From CAZJPS01 sp964548055 (GTDB lineage Bacteria > Patescibacteriota > Gracilibacteria > Peribacterales > Peribacteraceae), in contig CAZJPS010000029.1 in the NCBI GenBank assembly GCA_964548055.1, positions 1 through 13,231 on the forward strand: a stretch of DNA of 13,231 nucleotides. The letters run 5' to 3'. The notes beneath the pieces are model-generated. The model worked only from the letters and a program-made list of their open reading frames with translations. It had not been told where the DNA came from and searched no databases. Shown here piece after piece: positions 1-5,683 of the stretch. Position numbers and translations under genes: made by a program. How positions within the stretch are numbered: the first letter of the stretch is position 1; each line of letters starts with the position of its first letter.

Positions 1-843
1 GCAGCAGGCGTACCACTTGCAGCGCCTGTGTCTGCAATCGCACTTGGTCTTATGAGCGACGAAGACAAGGATCAGTACGTAATTCTCACCGATCTTCAAG
101 ACGAAGAAGATTTTGGTGGAGATATGGACTTCAAGGTAACCGGTACAGAAAAGGGAGTGACGGCCATCCAGATGGATATCAAAATTAAAGGTTTGCCCGA
201 TCACGTGTTTGCAGAAGCATTGGACCGTGCAAAGACCGGTCGTATGGAAGTGCTGAAAGTGATGCTTAAGGCCTTGCCTGAAACACGCAAAGAGATGAGT
301 CCATACGCTCCAAGAATTGAAACCATCCAGATTGATCCTGAAGATATTCGCCTCGTTATTGGTAAAGGTGGAGAAATGATTCAGAAGATCACCGGTGAAC
401 TGGGTGTAGAGATTGATATCGAAGATAGCGGTTTGATCTTCGTCACATCCGTGAACGGAGAAGCGATGGTGAAAGCCAAGGCATGGATTGCCGGAATCGT
501 GGAAAAGCCTGAAGTGGGCAAGGTGTACAAAGGCAAAATCATCCGCATCATCGATGGTGTAGGTGCGATCCTAGAATTCCTCCCCGGCAAAGATGGCATG
601 ATCCACATTTCTGAGCTCCAGTGGGGCCGCACCGAGCGTGTGGAAGACATCCTCCAGATGGGCCAGGAAGTGGAAGCAAAAGTGATTGAGTACGATGCCG
701 CTGAAGGTAAGACTCGTCTTTCACTCAAGCAAATGACACCTCCACCTGAAGGCTTCGTTCCTCCGGCACCACGCGCAGGCGGATTTGGAGGTCCGCGCCG
801 CGGTCCAAGCGGAGGAGGGTTTAATAGAGGCCCACGCCGATAA
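1..843 (+). CDS. pnp: Polynucleotide phosphorylase, C-terminal part (5' end outside window)
   Basis: PNPase is the phosphorolytic 3'-5' exoribonuclease of RNA decay and works as a ring trimer. Reading frame 1 is open from the first base, so the gene enters from the left and 280 residues are visible. The visible part begins in the second RNase PH domain, where GDMDFKV (about 40-46 of the fragment) followed by QMDIK carries the metal and phosphate site Asp residues of the family. A KH domain follows with a GKGG loop (about 119-122), then an S1 domain starting near GKVYKGKI and containing GKDGMIHISEL. The tail is rich in Gly, Arg and Pro (PRRGPSGGG region), an RNA-binding RGG-like extension. A terminator follows 18 nt after the stop. 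The identity is very secure; only the upstream half is unseen. Confidence 0.97.
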   Translation, partial: AAGVPLAAPVSAIALGLMSDEDKDQYVILTDLQDEEDFGGDMDFKVTGTEKGVTAIQMDIKIKGLPDHVFAEALDRAKTGRMEVLKVMLKALPETRKEMSPYAPRIETIQIDPEDIRLVIGKGGEMIQKITGELGVEIDIEDSGLIFVTSVNGEAMVKAKAWIAGIVEKPEVGKVYKGKIIRIIDGVGAILEFLPGKDGMIHISELQWGRTERVEDILQMGQEVEAKVIEYDAAEGKTRLSLKQMTPPPEGFVPPAPRAGGFGGPRRGPSGGGFNRGPRR

Positions 844-861
844 TATATTCGCACTCAAATC

Positions 862-895
862 CGGGCTCACGGCATCTGCTCTGGGCCCGTTTTTT
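862..895 (+). terminator. Rho-independent terminator of pnp
   Basis: CGGGCTCA (862-869) pairs with TGGGCCCG (882-889) with one G-T wobble to give an 8-bp stem, followed by six T (890-895). It lies between the convergent pnp and potassium-channel genes. The minus strand has no T run after the stem, so it probably serves pnp only. Confidence 0.85.
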
Positions 896-902
896 GTAGT
901 AC

Positions 903-1763
903 TTACTCCGTGTGTACACCTTGCTCCTTGCGTTTTTTCTCTAGTAATTCCACAGTTTTATGTATTTTTGTGAACCATTCATCGTGCTCATGGGGAGATT
1001 TTCCTTGCCAAATGGGCAAAATTGAACGCGCACACGCCAACAGCTCATCCAGTTCCACATCATTACGCTCGTGGTGGCGCCAGTTCACTTTTTCCATATC
1101 CAACGTCGCAAGCATTCGTTCCAAGCGCTCCAGAGTCCTGTGCACGGCTTCTAGGAGCAATTTTTCTCGCTTTGTATCAATGGTATAGAGGTCGTACCGA
1201 TCATCGTAAAAGAGGGGAATTCCTTCGAGTAAGCGCTGTATTTCCCAATAGGCTATTGCCATTTTATCCCAGGAATCATCCGCTATTGCATGGTGTTTTT
1301 GAGATTCGTAGATGATGGAATCAAAGTCCTTTCTTGTTGTAAAAAGTCCTTCCCGCGTATGGTGAAATTTATTTTCGAACATCAATGTATGTACTTCTTG
1401 AGTGGCAATTTCTGTTTTAAAGGACACGAGTTTTGTCACAAACACGGCAAGCATAAAGAAGCCAAGAGCTGCCTCTATGGCTGCAAGAGCTTTGGAAAAT
1501 CCTAAAGGAACCATATCTCCGTACCCCACCGTTGTTGTAGTGACCGTACTGAAATAAATGCTATTTCCAAATCGGGGAAGAGGATCCATTCCCTGAAGGC
1601 CTGTAATACTGTGTTCTGGATGAAGAAAACTGAGTACCCAATAGGTAAATCCGAAGCCCACCACCATAATGGCCAACACAGAAAATAGTGCGCTATACGG
1701 GAGAGCCGTCAGCTTTTCGAGGAAGCGTAGGACATGCCGAGAGGGTCTTTTTTCTCCGTGCAT
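903..1763 (-). CDS. Two-transmembrane potassium channel (Ion_trans_2 family)
   Basis: This predicted inner-membrane K+ channel subunit of 286 residues would form a tetramer. A basic N-terminus (1-18) precedes TM1 (about 22-47), a pore helix (64-77), the selectivity filter TTVGYGD (77-83) and TM2 (about 90-113). TVGYGD is the diagnostic K+ filter. The remaining 170 cytoplasmic residues look helical, rich in charged residues and His, and contain no GxGxxG nucleotide fold, so this is not an RCK/TrkA-gated channel. What gates it cannot be told. The start ATG is 23 bp downstream of the fmdB-like gene, and a TATAAT box overlaps that gene's stop. The AGAAGG in between is about 12 nt from the ATG, which is too far for a good ribosome site. 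The channel call is secure; the C-terminal domain is unrecognised. Confidence 0.9.
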   Translation of the reverse strand: MHGEKRPSRHVLRFLEKLTALPYSALFSVLAIMVVGFGFTYWVLSFLHPEHSITGLQGMDPLPRFGNSIYFSTVTTTTVGYGDMVPLGFSKALAAIEAALGFFMLAVFVTKLVSFKTEIATQEVHTLMFENKFHHTREGLFTTRKDFDSIIYESQKHHAIADDSWDKMAIAYWEIQRLLEGIPLFYDDRYDLYTIDTKREKLLLEAVHRTLERLERMLATLDMEKVNWRHHERNDVELDELLACARSILPIWQGKSPHEHDEWFTKIHKTVELLEKKRKEQGVHTE

Positions 1764-1785
1764 AGAAGCGGAATACCTTCTCCGT

Positions 1786-1791
1786 ATTATA
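1786..1791 (-). promoter_or_regulatory. -10 box for the potassium-channel gene
   Basis: A perfect TATAAT on the minus strand lies 22 nt before the channel ATG and overlaps the stop codon of the upstream zinc-ribbon gene. No convincing -35 is seen. It would give a leader of about 15 nt and allow the channel to be transcribed apart from its neighbour. Confidence 0.45.
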
Positions 1792-2122
1792 CTCCATCTT
1801 TTGCTTTTGTAGAAGCCTTTTTCTGGGTCTTCGGTGTAGGTTCTTTTGCAGCTTTTGAGGGCGTATCAGCTGCCCCGGTTTCGGATTTTTTGTCTGCGAT
1901 TGAGTGTGATTCCGTTGCGGCCGGGCTCTCTTTTTTGGGCATTGCCCTCCCTTCTGTTTTGTACCATCCCTCCCCTTTAAAAACGATCGCAGGGGCCGAA
2001 AAAAGCTTCTCCACTCGCTTGCTCTTACACAGTGGACATGCAGGTTTTATGGTACTGCCAAATGGGCGTGTGTATTCAAATACGTGTGTGCATTTTTGGC
2101 ATGCAAAGTCGAAGGTGGGCAT
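1787..2122 (-). CDS. FmdB-type zinc-ribbon protein
   Basis: A 111-residue protein whose first 50 residues match the FmdB/CxxC_CXXC_SSSS zinc-ribbon family: a start of the MPTFDFxCxxC type with Cys8, Cys11, Cys29 and Cys32 as the four metal ligands, then KRVEKLFSAPAIVFKGEGWYKTE, close to the family's usual ending. From about residue 60 the protein is a low-complexity, Lys/Ala/Ser/Thr/Pro-rich tail, probably disordered. The family is annotated as a putative regulator, but its biochemical role is not established. The start is fixed by the motif; a TATAAT sits 6 nt before the ATG with no Shine-Dalgarno, pointing to a leaderless message. The next gene, the K+ channel, begins 23 bp downstream. Confidence 0.88.
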   Translation of the reverse strand: MPTFDFACQKCTHVFEYTRPFGSTIKPACPLCKSKRVEKLFSAPAIVFKGEGWYKTEGRAMPKKESPAATESHSIADKKSETGAADTPSKAAKEPTPKTQKKASTKAKDGV

Positions 2123-2128
2123 ATAACA

Positions 2129-2134
2129 ATTATA
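2129..2134 (-). promoter_or_regulatory. -10 box placed for a leaderless fmdB-like mRNA
   Basis: A perfect TATAAT ends exactly 6 nt before the ATG at 2120-2122, so transcription would begin at or next to the start codon. No good -35 box is seen at 16-18 bp. Confidence 0.55.
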
Positions 2135-2184
2135 GCCGTTTATTGGCGTACTCGTTGATTCTTTATTCGAATAGATTTTTGTAT

Positions 2185-2361
2185 CTAAAAACTTAATGCC
2201 TTTCGGAATTCTTCTCTAAACTTCTGAATACCTTTGGCAATCACAATGCCGGTTGCCCAGGCACTGACACCTAAGATGCCAATCCCAAGCAGGTTCAGCC
2301 CACCCGCGATTGGAGCGGTGACAGCAGTGTTGAGTACATGGATTGCTTTTTCGATAGCCAT
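2185..2361 (-). CDS. Small 58-residue putative membrane protein
   Basis: The ORF runs from ATG (2359-2361) to TAG (2185-2187). The predicted peptide has a short N-terminal helix (MAIEKAIHVLNTA), a Gly/Leu/Ile/Val-rich segment at about 15-43 (GGLNLLGIGILGVSAWATG and following) that could span the membrane once, and an amphipathic, charged C-terminus ending in EEFRKALSF. I recognise no family. Support comes from the coherent composition, a membrane segment followed by a positive end, its position at the head of the leftward block, and an extended -10 (TGGTATCAT) 6 nt before the ATG, the same geometry as the next gene. There is no Shine-Dalgarno. It could still be a chance ORF. Confidence 0.5.
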   Translation of the reverse strand: MAIEKAIHVLNTAVTAPIAGGLNLLGIGILGVSAWATGIVIAKGIQKFREEFRKALSF

Positions 2362-2367
2362 GCGTTC

Positions 2368-2376
2368 ATGATACCA
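2368..2376 (-). promoter_or_regulatory. Extended -10 for the 58-residue protein gene
   Basis: TGGTATCAT on the minus strand (TGn plus a hexamer with 5/6 match to TATAAT) ends 6 nt before the ATG at 2359-2361. This matches the spacing at 2129-2134 and implies a leaderless transcript. No clear -35, as is common with extended -10 promoters. Confidence 0.45.
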
Positions 2377-2470
2377 CTTTTAAAGCTATATAAAGCCATT
2401 TTATCCACGTTTTATAATTGTCTGGCGAACAGGAAAAATATAATCCTACAGAAAGAATGTTGAGTTTCTC

Positions 2471-2499
2471 TTGCATTGATATTTTTAATCCTGTATAAA
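2471..2499 (+). promoter_or_regulatory. Sigma-70 type promoter upstream of valS
   Basis: TTGCAT (2471-2476), a 17-bp spacer and TATAAA (2494-2499) form a good housekeeping promoter, with predicted start near 2506. It lies about 150 bp before the valS start codon and just ahead of two hairpins. Two further TATAAT hexamers on this strand (2413-2418 and 2439-2444) lack good -35 partners. Confidence 0.6.
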
Positions 2500-2505
2500 C
2501 TTCCG

Positions 2506-2586
2506 GCTTTGCATGTTGCAAAACGTGCAGCTCTGCTCTTTCTCTTTAACGAATGGCCGACCTCGCAAGAGGCGGCTATTTTTTTT
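2506..2586 (+). ncRNA. Candidate leader RNA or small RNA ahead of valS
   Basis: From the predicted start (about 2506) an 80-nt RNA would contain two hairpins with GCAA (GNRA) loops: GCATGTT/AACGTGC (2511-2517 with 2522-2528) and the terminator-like stem at 2552-2580 followed by eight T. It could be an attenuated 5' leader of valS or a free-standing small RNA. A 27-codon ORF starts at 2513 but carries only one Val codon, so a classical valine leader peptide is not supported. No T-box consensus is seen. The role is inferred only. Confidence 0.35.
2552..2586 (+). terminator. Strong terminator/attenuator hairpin before valS
   Basis: GCCGACCTC (2556-2564), loop GCAA and GAGGCGGC (2569-2576) give an 8-bp stem with one bulged A, extendable by AATG/TATT to 12 bp, followed by eight T at 2579-2586. 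It lies downstream of the promoter at 2471-2499 and 67 nt upstream of valS, so valS needs read-through or an unseen second promoter. Confidence 0.75.
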
Positions 2587-2653
2587 GAAATTTTAGAAGA
2601 TCTAGCAACCGTTTCCTCTTTCGGCCCACAGCGCAAAGCTTTAAGCTTTTTCC

Positions 2654-5428
2654 GTGCACAAAAAAGCCTCCGATCCCTCCGGCATGGAACATGAGCCTTC
2701 GCACCAAACAGGTGGAGAAGCGCCCCGAGAGCCGCTTCCAAAGGCTTACGAAGCTCGTTTTACGGAGGATCGTATATATGCCATGTGGGAGAAGAGCGGT
2801 GCCTTTAGGGCGGATAACAAAAGCAACAAAGAGCCTTTCACTATAAGCATGCCTCCGCCCAATGCTACAGGGCAGCTCCATTTGGGGCATGCCGTCATGC
2901 TGGCGCTGGAAGATATTTTTATCAGGTTTGCACGCATGCAGGGGAAAGAAGCACTCTGGGTTCCTGGTACAGATCATGCCGCTATTGCAACGGAGAGCGT
3001 GGTGATTAAAAAAATTCAGAAAGAAGAGAAGATGAAAGATCCACGTGCAACTCTCGGACGAGTGAAGCTGCTTACGAGAATTGCAGAATTTGTAGAAAGC
3101 AGCCGCGGGACTATTCGCAGCCAGGTGCGCAAAATGGGTTCCTCCTGCGATTGGAGCCGAGAGAGATACACGATGGATCCCACTCTCAATCGCTGCGTGA
3201 ACGAAGTATTCGTGAAGATGTATAAAGATGGTCTTATTTACCGTGGGCACCGCATTGTGAACTGGGATCCTAAACTTCAGACGACGGTCTCAGATGATGA
3301 AATAGAATATGAAGAGCGCACGGAACCTTTCTATACATTCCAGTACGGACCATTCCAGATCTCCACTTCTCGCCCCGAAACAAAATTTGGCGATAAATAT
3401 GTGGTGATGCATCCAGATGATGAGAGATACGCACAATACAAACATGGGGATCAATTTGAAGCAGAGTGGATTAACGGTCCTGTGAGGGCCACGATCATTA
3501 AAGATAAAGCAGTGGATCCTACGTTTGGAACAGGCGTAATGACCATCACTCCGTGGCACGATGCGATCGACTTTGAGATTGCAGAGCGTCATGATCTGGA
3601 TAAAGTCCAAGTGATCGATTTTGAAGGAAAGCTCCTTTCTATTGCTGGTGAATTTGCAGGTATGCCAATTGAAGATGCGCGGCCTTTGATTGTGGAAAAA
3701 TTAAAATCGAAAGGTCTCTTCGTCTCCGTAAAAGAAGACTACGTCCATAATGTGTCCCTCAGCCAGCGAGGAAAAGGGAAGATTGAGCCACAGATTAAAG
3801 AGCAGTGGTTCATTGATGTGAATAAGAAAGTGGTATCGTGGAAACGAAAGAAAATGAGCTTAAAGGAAGTAATGCAGGAAGTGGTGCACACGGGGCTCAT
3901 TAAAATTATTCCGGAGAGATTTGAGAAAACGTATTTCCATTGGATTGATAACCTGCGTGACTGGTGCATCTCTCGCCAGATTTGGTGGGGACATAGAGTA
4001 CCTGTTTGGTATAGAGAAGATAAGGGGGGCGTGGAAATTCATGTAGGGACACAGCCGCCCGTAGGATCAGAATGGAGGCAAGATCCCGATACGCTCGATA
4101 CATGGTTTAGTTCTGCAATGTGGACGTGGAGTACGCTCATAGATTCTGAACTTGCCAAAGATTTTTCGGTTCCTTTTGAAGAATTACTGCTCGACAGCCC
4201 TGATTTTATGAAATTTCATCCTACCCATGTCATGGAAACGGGGTACGACATCCTTTTCTTCTGGGTGTCGCGCATGATTTTGATGACGACGTACGTCACA
4301 GGACCACTGAAAGAATTAGAGTACGGCCAGGTACCGTTTGATACCGTGTATCTGCACGGTCTCATCCGCACGCGCGATGGCCGCAAAATGAGTAAATCGG
4401 ATCCGGATACGATGATCGATCCGCTGGATATGATCAGTAAGTACGGTGCTGATGCTCTGCGTCTTTCCATGATCGTGGGTCAAAGCCCTGGTAACGACTC
4501 GCGGCTCTACGAAGAGAAGATCGCAGGATACAGGAACTTCGTGAATAAATTGTGGAATGCATCGCGCTTTATATTAATGCAGTGTGAACAGGCATCCGAA
4601 AACCCACAGGAAGTTATACATTTTGAAGCACGAACATTAGCCGACAAGGCGCTCATCCATGCGCTGGAAAAACTGGTGGCGGATGTCACAGACGGACTTG
4701 AGCAGTATCGTTTGAGCGAAGTGGGGGATAAGCTCTATTCCTTTGTGTGGGATTATTTCTGTGATTGGTATCTGGAACTCTCCAAGGGCGAAGCAAATAT
4801 TGGGGTTCTCATCCACGCTCTGCGTACCATCCTCACTCTTCTGCATCCATACTGTCCATTTGTAACAGAAGAACTGTGGAGCAAGGTAAAAGCAAAAGAT
4901 GCGAGCGATCTCATTCGCACAGCGTGGCCAATCGTGAATGCTTCCAGTGACTACGCTCAGTCATATGAAGATCTGCAGATGATTATTGAGGTCATTACTG
5001 CTATTCGTAAATTGCGAACCGATCAGAGTGTGGAACCCAAAAAGGAAGTAGACATTATTGTGGTGAGCAAGGAGTACTCTGATGTACTCGAAAGCCAGCA
5101 AGATCGCATTCGCATGCTTGGAAAAGTGGGAAGTCTCACCGTAGAAACAAAGCCAGGAAAATACACAGACGTTGCAAGTGCGTTCTTAAAAGGAATCGAA
5201 GTGCATTTGTCTTTGAAGGGACTGATTGATAAAGACAAAGAGAAAGCGAGCCTGCAAAAAGAAAAGGAACAACTCCAGAAATTCCTGAAAGGGATACAGG
5301 GAAAATTGCACAATGAATCCTTTGTAGCACATGCTCCTACAAAAGTGTTAGAGATGGAACGAGAGAAAGAGAAGACAACGGTGGAGAAATTAAAGAAGAT
5401 TGAAGAGCGATTAAACACGCTAAAATAG
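2654..5428 (+). CDS. valS: Valyl-tRNA synthetase
   Basis: A class I aminoacyl-tRNA synthetase that charges tRNA-Val in the cytoplasm and edits misactivated Thr. From the GTG at 2654 it has 924 residues. It shows PPPNATGQLHLGHA with the HIGH-type HLGH (76-79), GTDHAAIATE, a CP1 editing insertion (about 210-390, TSRPET at its start), DWCISRQIWWGHRVPVW, the KMSKS loop (578-582), an anticodon-binding domain, and a charged C-terminal coiled coil (about 855-924) typical of bacterial ValRS. The start is uncertain: the in-frame ATG at 2684 is as likely, since the first conserved block (LPKAYEARFTEDRIYAMWE) begins near residue 28 and neither start has a Shine-Dalgarno. No partner gene follows in the same direction. 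Confidence 0.97.
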   Translation: MHKKASDPSGMEHEPSHQTGGEAPREPLPKAYEARFTEDRIYAMWEKSGAFRADNKSNKEPFTISMPPPNATGQLHLGHAVMLALEDIFIRFARMQGKEALWVPGTDHAAIATESVVIKKIQKEEKMKDPRATLGRVKLLTRIAEFVESSRGTIRSQVRKMGSSCDWSRERYTMDPTLNRCVNEVFVKMYKDGLIYRGHRIVNWDPKLQTTVSDDEIEYEERTEPFYTFQYGPFQISTSRPETKFGDKYVVMHPDDERYAQYKHGDQFEAEWINGPVRATIIKDKAVDPTFGTGVMTITPWHDAIDFEIAERHDLDKVQVIDFEGKLLSIAGEFAGMPIEDARPLIVEKLKSKGLFVSVKEDYVHNVSLSQRGKGKIEPQIKEQWFIDVNKKVVSWKRKKMSLKEVMQEVVHTGLIKIIPERFEKTYFHWIDNLRDWCISRQIWWGHRVPVWYREDKGGVEIHVGTQPPVGSEWRQDPDTLDTWFSSAMWTWSTLIDSELAKDFSVPFEELLLDSPDFMKFHPTHVMETGYDILFFWVSRMILMTTYVTGPLKELEYGQVPFDTVYLHGLIRTRDGRKMSKSDPDTMIDPLDMISKYGADALRLSMIVGQSPGNDSRLYEEKIAGYRNFVNKLWNASRFILMQCEQASENPQEVIHFEARTLADKALIHALEKLVADVTDGLEQYRLSEVGDKLYSFVWDYFCDWYLELSKGEANIGVLIHALRTILTLLHPYCPFVTEELWSKVKAKDASDLIRTAWPIVNASSDYAQSYEDLQMIIEVITAIRKLRTDQSVEPKKEVDIIVVSKEYSDVLESQQDRIRMLGKVGSLTVETKPGKYTDVASAFLKGIEVHLSLKGLIDKDKEKASLQKEKEQLQKFLKGIQGKLHNESFVAHAPTKVLEMEREKEKTTVEKLKKIEERLNTLK

Positions 5429-5436
5429 AGGGGGTG

Positions 5437-5463
5437 TTCTGCCAGAGGTCAGAATGGATTTTT
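5437..5463 (+). terminator. Weak possible terminator after valS
   Basis: TTCTG (5437-5441) pairs with CAGAA (5450-5454) around an 8-nt loop, and five T follow at 5459-5463. The stem is short and A/T-rich, so this is only a candidate for the 3' end of valS. Confidence 0.25.
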
Positions 5464-5551
5464 GGCTTATGGATAATTAAAAGTAGATGGCACCATTTTT
5501 TCTACTCTAGAGGCGCTTTGCTCTGTTTTTGAGAGGAGGTAGGAGCTGAGC

Positions 5552-5653
5552 ATGTTTATACGACGCAATTCTTCTTATTTTTTTACAGCGTTTGTAATCG
5601 CTGGTTCAAGCCCATTCGTCGTAGGCATTGTGGCTGTGCCACTGTTGCCATGA
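5552..5653 (+). CDS. Possible 33-residue membrane peptide
   Basis: A short ORF begins at the ATG at 5552 and ends at the TGA at 5651-5653. It stands out because it has the best ribosome site in the window: GGAGG (5535-5539), and a second AGGAG (5541-5545) 6 nt before the ATG, while most neighbouring genes have none. The peptide has a basic start (MFIRRNSS) followed by a hydrophobic stretch (YFFTAFVIAGSS, then VVGIVAVPLLP) that could span a membrane. I recognise no family. It overlaps the tRNA-like fold at 5559-5624, so one of the two readings is probably chance. Confidence 0.3.
   Translation: MFIRRNSSYFFTAFVIAGSSPFVVGIVAVPLLP
5559..5624 (+). other. tRNA-like fold lacking a D arm, possibly degenerate or chance
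   Basis: TACGACG (5559-5565) pairs perfectly with CGTCGTA (5617-5623), like an acceptor stem with G5624 as discriminator. Directly before the 3' half sits a T-arm-like unit: loop TTCAAGC (5605-5611) with flanks pairing at four of five positions, counting one G-T wobble. A hairpin CAGCG/CGCTG lies inside. Only 34 nt lie between the acceptor and T arm, against about 41 in a normal tRNA, no D arm forms, and no CCA follows. It is at best a truncated relic. Confidence 0.2.
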
Positions 5654-5683
5654 ATGTTGTGACCATAGATCTAGATTTCAGTA

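Noticed and set aside
912..919. GTGTACAC as a second LexA operator.
   Set aside because: It lacks the 4-bp spacer, lies inside the end of the potassium-channel gene and next to no promoter.
2506..2653. T-box riboswitch or valine leader-peptide attenuator before valS.
   Set aside because: No T-box consensus or specifier-loop arrangement is visible, and the 27-codon ORF at 2513 has a single Val codon.
5559..5624. A functional tRNA gene.
   Set aside because: It is about 8 nt too short, has no D arm, a poor anticodon loop and a seven-T run inside; a 7-bp inverted repeat of this size is also expected by chance in a region this long.
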